Origin: Seleniivibrio sp.
GTDB lineage: Bacteria; Chrysiogenota; Deferribacteres; Deferribacterales; Geovibrionaceae
Reading direction: 5' to 3'
Assembly: GCF_021209385.1 (NCBI RefSeq)
Contig: NZ_JAJOIL010000016.1
Location: forward strand, 1-64,000
Length of the DNA: 64,000 nt
Under the pieces are notes generated by a model. It worked only from the letters and a program-made list of their open reading frames with translations. It was not told the origin of the DNA and did no database searches. The position numbers and the translations under genes are program-made. Below are positions 59,704 through 64,000 of the stretch, piece after piece; within the stretch, counting starts at the first letter, position 1, and each line of letters begins with the position of its first letter.

Positions 59704-61600
59704 GTTTCTTGATCTTCGGGCTGACCCTTGGCAGCACAATGACAAATACTGCTCCCATTTCGTCGTTATATACAGATATCTTGCCGCCCATGTGTTCTTC
59801 AACTATCAGCCGCGACATATAAAGCCCTATCCCTGTGCCTTTGCCCTCAGGTTTAGTGGTAAAATACGGATCGAATATCTTTTTCTTTATGCTTTCCGGC
59901 ACACCGCCTCCGTTGTCTGAGATAGATATCGTCACGTTCTCGTCCATTGCGGAAACTGCAATCGTAACCTTTTTATTACCCTGTCTGTCGAGAAGAACAT
60001 CCTTCGCATTCTGAACAAGATTCATAAGCACCTGACGGAATTCGGATGAAAACCCGTTAACAAGTGTTTCGGGAAGTTCGCACGGCGGGCGCAGCAGGTT
60101 ATTGCAAACCTCAAAATCGCGTTCTTTGCACCTGCATGTTACTGCAAAATCAATCGAAACGTTTTTAAGCTGTGCCTCAACCAGCGAAACGGTGTCTATC
60201 ACCGCCTTTATAACCTCAAAAGAGGTCTCTTCGCTGCGAGGATTGAAAAAACTGCGGAAATCATCTATGGTCTTTGACATATGCTGGATGAGCTTCATGG
60301 AATCCGTCTTAAAATTCTCCAGCATATCCTCATCAAGAGATTTATCCTTAAAGCTTTCGTATACAAGCTGAATATACAATCCAACCGAGTTTATCGGCTG
60401 ACGCCACTGGTGTGCGATGGCGTTTATCATCTGTCCCATATCAGCAAATTTTTTCTGCTCGAAAAAAAGCTGTTCCTGCATCATACGCTTCGCAGTCTCC
60501 TCGTGTACCCTCTCCTCAAGATCGGCAGTAAGTCTCTGCAATTCTCTGGAACGGGCTATAAGAGCCTCTTTTGTAACTGCCTCCAGTGTTCTGTCGCTGG
60601 CGCGCACGACTATTCCCTGTACTTCCCCGTCAACTATATGCGGCAGAAAAGATGCATCCAGATACGTTTCTCCTCTGCCCGGCAGAGTGAACCAGCCGGA
60701 AAACGATACAAAACTGCCTTTGAGTGCCTTTGCAAAGTACGGCGAGAGTATTTCGTCCATCTGGGTCTTTTTCATTTTTTCGCCGAAAGGCTTTCCTATG
60801 ATCTCTGCCTGTTTCTCATCAAGAATGGTCAGATACGCCTTGTTCGCAGACAGGTATCTCATATTCTTATCCAAAAAAGCGACATATTCGTCCAGACTGT
60901 CGAATATGTTCCCATAAAGTTCGAGTTCCTTCTTCGCCTTAACCAGCCTGTCCACACGGCGCGAGGAGAATATGTAAAAACCCAGACCGCCGCCGACAAT
61001 TATCACCAGCGCCATAAGCACCGACGAAACCACCGCTCTTGTTTTTGGAGATATTACATCTATATATTTTATCTTTGCCACCATACCGTAACGAACGTTT
61101 CCGATATCCACATGGTCATATGCGGCAAGCACTTTTTCTCCGGTAAAATCCATTGCGGATGTAAGTCCGCTTTTGTCCGAAAGAGCCATGGCAAGTATCG
61201 AATCCGACGGAACGTTTGAAAAATCGCCTGAATGGTCGTCCAGATTATCGCGCCTGCTGTGGCTTAAAATGGCAAATTTGCCGCCTGTCAGCGAGGCGGT
61301 GTAAAACTCAGTGGAATACCTTTTATATACTGTCGGGCTGAAACTTTTTCTGAGTACATCAATGGCGTCCGCCGCCGCAGTTTCCGGGTTGTCTTCATAA
61401 AATCTGGCATAAACGGATATGAAGATATCCTTGCGCGCCCGCACTATCTCCATCAGACGCTGTTCATAAATGGACTTGGTATTTTCGTACCAGTACACGG
61501 CAACAGCAGCGCCGACGGCGATGGTCAGAACTGATAGAAGTATGAAGAGCAAAACAACTCTTTTACTGTCCTTCAAGGTAAAACTCCAATTAAAGGTCAA
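59687..61600 (-). CDS. orphan membrane sensor histidine kinase (kinase C) with Cys4 insert
   Basis: 637 residues. TM helix at about 15-36, a Cache-like extracytoplasmic region (to about 190), a second helix ([21 protein letters not shown]), a PAS domain (about 225-345), then His397 in [16 protein letters not shown]. Before the N box [20 protein letters not shown] is a four-Cys insert C489-x-C491-x7-C499-x7-C507, spaced very like that of kinase B. ATPase motifs [20 protein letters not shown] and [18 protein letters not shown] are intact. No response regulator adjacent; its end overlaps phzF. Confidence 0.88.
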   Translation of the reverse strand: MTFNWSFTLKDSKRVVLLFILLSVLTIAVGAAVAVYWYENTKSIYEQRLMEIVRARKDIFISVYARFYEDNPETAAADAIDVLRKSFSPTVYKRYSTEFYTASLTGGKFAILSHSRRDNLDDHSGDFSNVPSDSILAMALSDKSGLTSAMDFTGEKVLAAYDHVDIGNVRYGMVAKIKYIDVISPKTRAVVSSVLMALVIIVGGGLGFYIFSSRRVDRLVKAKKELELYGNIFDSLDEYVAFLDKNMRYLSANKAYLTILDEKQAEIIGKPFGEKMKKTQMDEILSPYFAKALKGSFVSFSGWFTLPGRGETYLDASFLPHIVDGEVQGIVVRASDRTLEAVTKEALIARSRELQRLTADLEERVHEETAKRMMQEQLFFEQKKFADMGQMINAIAHQWRQPINSVGLYIQLVYESFKDKSLDEDMLENFKTDSMKLIQHMSKTIDDFRSFFNPRSEETSFEVIKAVIDTVSLVEAQLKNVSIDFAVTCRCKERDFEVCNNLLRPPCELPETLVNGFSSEFRQVLMNLVQNAKDVLLDRQGNKKVTIAVSAMDENVTISISDNGGGVPESIKKKIFDPYFTTKPEGKGTGIGLYMSRLIVEEHMGGKISVYNDEMGAVFVIVLPRVSPKIKKLNPPV

Positions 61601-61712
61601 TCAATACAAAACAAAATAATTATAAATAACAGTATCAGTTAATTGGGATTATAACACAAAAAAGAGACGGAAAACGTGATTTTTACCAGTCCGATAAAGT
61701 TTGACTATTTAT

Positions 61713-61728
61713 TTATCTATGCAGATAA
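61713..61728. promoter_or_regulatory. inverted repeat upstream of the DUF4412-like gene
   Basis: TTATCT-ATGC-AGATAA is a perfect 6-bp inverted repeat 50 bp before the ATG at 61778. A TATAAT at 61736-61741 follows. TTGACT at 61701 has the wrong spacing for a standard promoter with it. A possible operator. Confidence 0.3.
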
Positions 61729-61777
61729 GGTATCATATAATTGGTTTATAACGTTTGTGTGTAACGGAGCATCACAT

Positions 61778-62509
61778 ATGAAGAGTCTTCTGGTAACTGT
61801 ATTAACATTTTTTGCGATGTATGCTTTTGCCGACGTGACCCTGACAGAAAAAACTGACGGAGTTGTCTCCACCAGCTACTTTTCAAAGAACAGGGTAGCC
61901 GTTCAGGAGAACGGACAAATTCTTAATATCACCGACCTGAAAACCCAGACCGTCTACGGGTTTAATCCGGAAGGAAAAACATATTTCAAGGCAACCTTTA
62001 AGGAACTTGCAGAAATGAACAAGGCCGACATGGAGGGGGTTGACCCCGAAATGGTGAAGCAGTTCAATATGGAAAACGGGGCAAAGGCTCCCGTTGTCAT
62101 TAAGAAAACTGGAAAAGGGGAATATGGCGGTTATGCTTGTGACAGGTATGAAGTCGGTCTGCAGAACCAGCCCGCAACTTCACAGATATGCGTTTCGCCG
62201 CAGGTTCGTCAGCTTATCCTGAACGAAATCAACGGAGCGGCACTTAAAAACTGGCTGAAAGTAATGGATTTTGAGGGCAACGTTGATCCGGTACGCACGA
62301 AACTGGACGAAATATCCGAAAAAGTGGGCTATGTGATCTATGAAAAGACGGTTCACAGCATCCCCGGAGTTCCCATGAGTGCAGGCGCTGCGGATTCATA
62401 CACTACCGTTCTGCAATCGGTTTCCACAAAACCCATTGAAAACGGCAAATTCTCTATCCCCGCAGGATACAAAAAGATAAGCATCATGGATGCTATGGGA
62501 AGCGAATAA
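61778..62509 (+). CDS. periplasmic DUF4412-like protein
   Basis: 243 residues from ATG 61778 (GGAG upstream), which gives a clean signal peptide (KSLLVTVLTFFAMYAFA). The rest is a secreted beta-rich protein: DGVVSTSYFSKNRVAVQENG, TVYGFNPEGKTYFKATFKE, GGYACDRYEV and a pair of Cys (YACDRY, SQICVS) that could be disulfide-bonded. The pattern of a hydrophilic, lysine-rich region with a fixed spacing resembles DUF4412 proteins. Function unknown. An intrinsic terminator closes the gene. Confidence 0.7.
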   Translation: MKSLLVTVLTFFAMYAFADVTLTEKTDGVVSTSYFSKNRVAVQENGQILNITDLKTQTVYGFNPEGKTYFKATFKELAEMNKADMEGVDPEMVKQFNMENGAKAPVVIKKTGKGEYGGYACDRYEVGLQNQPATSQICVSPQVRQLILNEINGAALKNWLKVMDFEGNVDPVRTKLDEISEKVGYVIYEKTVHSIPGVPMSAGAADSYTTVLQSVSTKPIENGKFSIPAGYKKISIMDAMGSE

Positions 62510-62520
62510 ACAACATATAG

Positions 62521-62546
62521 AGGCAGCCTTTCGGCTGCCTTTTTTT
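62521..62546 (+). terminator. intrinsic terminator after the DUF4412-like gene
   Basis: AGGCAGCC (62521-62528), loop TTTC, GGCTGCCT (62533-62540), then TTTTTT. Strong GC-rich stem twelve bp after the stop at 62509. Its T-run touches the stop of the convergent epimerase gene (62545). Confidence 0.92.
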
Positions 62547-63432
62547 ATACTGTATAATTCATGTTTTTAAGGTCTTCTATCATACCAGTGCCAGAGGGAA
62601 CCCAGCCGAGTTTTTTCTGTGTCAGGATGCTTGAAGCCAGCATATCATTTGACACAAAATTATACATCCAGCCGAAATATCCCTTTGCCTCTTCACCTGT
62701 CATTGATACCACGGGAATCTTAAGTCCCCGACCGATATTTTCCGCTATTTCCAGCATAGACACCCCTTCTTCTCCCACAGCATGATATCGAGCACCCGTT
62801 TCATGTTTCTCAAGCGCCAGCCTGTAAAGACGGGCAACATCTGAAATATGCCCCGCAGACCATCTGTTTGAGCCGTTATCCACATATGCGGCAACACCCT
62901 TCTGACGTGCCAGCGCTATCAGATATGAGACAAATCCCTGTTTGACCGTGTTATGCACCTGCGGCAGACGCACAACTGCGGAGCTTACGCCTTTTGAGAT
63001 AAGAGCCATTGCCGTTTGCTCGGAAACACGGGGCAGTTTTGAATCTGAGGGGATCTCAAACTCTTCGGTTGCGGTTATTCCAGCGCCAGCGAGTCCACCG
63101 GCACCGGCAGTGACTATGAAAGGTTTGCCCGAACCTGCGAGCACCTCTCCCATTGCTTCAATGGCAGCCTTATCTTTCTGACAATTCTCCGAGAATTTAG
63201 AAAAATCATGAATGAATGCAAGATGAATGACTGCATCGGAATCTTCCGCACCGCGGCGAAGACTGTCGATATCTTCCAGTGAACCGTGATGCGCATCGGC
63301 TCCCATACCTAAAAGTAATCCACGCCCCTCTTCGGAGCGGGTAAGCCCAAGAACACTATGCCCAAACGAAATCAGCTCTTTAACTACTGCAAGACCTATG
63401 AACCCTGTTGCACCCGTGACAAAAATACGCAT
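62545..63432 (-). CDS. NAD-dependent epimerase/dehydratase-like SDR
   Basis: 295 residues. Rossmann motif GATGFIGLAVVKEL, then GLTRSEEGRGLLLGMGADAH and GSLEDIDSLRRGAEDSDAVI. The usual YxxxK is not obvious. Similar to atypical extended SDRs (SDR_a5-like). It lies 15 bp downstream of the SDR gene and is probably co-transcribed with it. Confidence 0.82.
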   Translation of the reverse strand: MRIFVTGATGFIGLAVVKELISFGHSVLGLTRSEEGRGLLLGMGADAHHGSLEDIDSLRRGAEDSDAVIHLAFIHDFSKFSENCQKDKAAIEAMGEVLAGSGKPFIVTAGAGGLAGAGITATEEFEIPSDSKLPRVSEQTAMALISKGVSSAVVRLPQVHNTVKQGFVSYLIALARQKGVAAYVDNGSNRWSAGHISDVARLYRLALEKHETGARYHAVGEEGVSMLEIAENIGRGLKIPVVSMTGEEAKGYFGWMYNFVSNDMLASSILTQKKLGWVPSGTGMIEDLKNMNYTV

Positions 63433-63447
63433 ATTTTTCTCCTTTTA

Positions 63448-64000
63448 TTAAACGTTTATGCCGCCTGAGGCTTCAATCCTCTGCGCATTGACCCATCGGC
63501 AGTCGTCGGAAAGCACAGCCGCTATCAAAGACCCGATATCCTCTGCCAGACCTATCCTGCCGAGCAGAGTATTTTCACCTATGGACTTTCTCTGCCCGTC
63601 GGTGCGCCCGCCACCGAAATCTGTGTCCAATGCACCCGGCGCTATGCAGTTTGCGCGTATCTTCCTGTCGGAAAATTCCAACGCAATATATCTGGTCAGA
63701 ACCTCAACAGCGCCTTTCACCGCCGCATACACTGCAACTCCGTTGTGTGAAAAACGTGTCAGCCCGGACGAAATAAAAATAATATGTCCTTCGTCCGCCA
63801 TAAACGGCAAAAGTTCGCGTGTTAAAAAGAAAACTCCTTTGAAATGCACCTGAACGAGCTCGTCAAACTGTTCTTCCGTAACATCTTTGATAAGGCTTCG
63901 CTGGGCTGTTCCGGCATTGTTGACCAGATAATCAAAGCTGCTGCGTCTCCATTCTTTTTCAAGAACGTGCAGAACCTGATCTTTGAAATCACCGAAAGAT
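63448..64000 (-). CDS. short-chain dehydrogenase/reductase, 5' part outside the window
   Basis: The minus-strand frame is open to base 64000, giving at least 184 residues; the true start lies outside. Visible motifs: DYLVNNAGTAQRSLI (NNAG), IIFISSGLTRFSHNGVAVYA with active-site Ser and YAAVK (YxxxK), ANCIAPGALDTDFGGG and a typical final segment RWVNAQRIEASGGINV. A classical SDR, probably a ketoacyl or sugar reductase type; substrate unknown. Confidence 0.85.
   Translation of the reverse strand, partial: SFGDFKDQVLHVLEKEWRRSSFDYLVNNAGTAQRSLIKDVTEEQFDELVQVHFKGVFFLTRELLPFMADEGHIIFISSGLTRFSHNGVAVYAAVKGAVEVLTRYIALEFSDRKIRANCIAPGALDTDFGGGRTDGQRKSIGENTLLGRIGLAEDIGSLIAAVLSDDCRWVNAQRIEASGGINV

Overview
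The window reads as core-genome DNA of a free-living, Gram-negative, anaerobically respiring bacterium. It carries lipid A flippase (msbA type), Tat and Sec export, diaminopimelate/lysine synthesis, queuosine genes, an SfrAB-like NADPH oxidoreductase, a molybdenum cofactor gene (moaA) and four orphan sensor kinases of the HQWRQPLN type. Codon use is moderately GC-rich and even. The combination (SfrAB-like pair, DUF342, TPR and Cache-kinase repertoire) fits a Deferribacterota-like lineage (Geovibrio, Denitrovibrio or Seleniivibrio relatives), but that is inference. I see no phage, IS element, CRISPR array, rRNA or tRNA.

Layout. 1-151: 5' end of ilvD (minus). 148-620: structured and dispersed repeats. 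625-3681: large surface lipoprotein (minus). 3966-9017: plus-strand run of two membrane proteins, a DUF342 protein, a polysaccharide flippase and an RseC-like protein. 9004-14443: transglutaminase-like, DUF389, degenerate HD-GYP-like and TPR/glycosyltransferase-like genes. 14444-15125: no gene, but a repeat and a candidate structured RNA beside a bidirectional terminator. 15126-19924: lysA-dapF-dapA-dapB plus a hydrolase (minus). 20009-24104: msbA, Sel1 repeat, mpg, ankyrin protein (minus). 24206-28396: SfrBA-like operon (minus). 28686-30085: small membrane protein and formyltransferase-like protein. 30065-33379: overlapping tatB-tatC-moaA-larA-like operon (minus). 33438-33713: tandem structured repeat. 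33751-42395: radC-like, epimerase, ndk, thrC, queA, tgt, yajC, secD, secF (plus).

42486-54750 is regulation and housekeeping: two kinases with overlapping convergent 3' ends, a bifunctional nuclease, a TlpA-like thioredoxin, a CsoR-like repressor with a perfect palindrome in its promoter, a 12-TM LuxR regulator, YbaK, a flavin-binding protein, an EVE protein, a queuosine-precursor transporter, a methyltransferase and a kinase lacking its phospho-accepting His. 54911-57557 is a TrpXYZ-like ABC importer. 57835-64000 holds a quinone reductase, PhzF, a third Cys-cluster kinase, a DUF4412-like protein, and two SDR-fold proteins, the last cut by the window end.

The most novel-looking items are: (i) a family of about 100-160 bp multi-hairpin repeats sharing an ordered architecture and hairpins with TCC-centred loops, in four copies, one of them inside a duplicated queA tail; (ii) a four-Cys insert at the same place in the ATPase domain of three sensor kinases, with a fourth kinase that has lost both the Cys cluster and the phospho-acceptor His; (iii) a CsoR-family protein without metal ligands next to a perfect 24-bp palindrome; (iv) an unassigned structured RNA candidate at 14760-14925.
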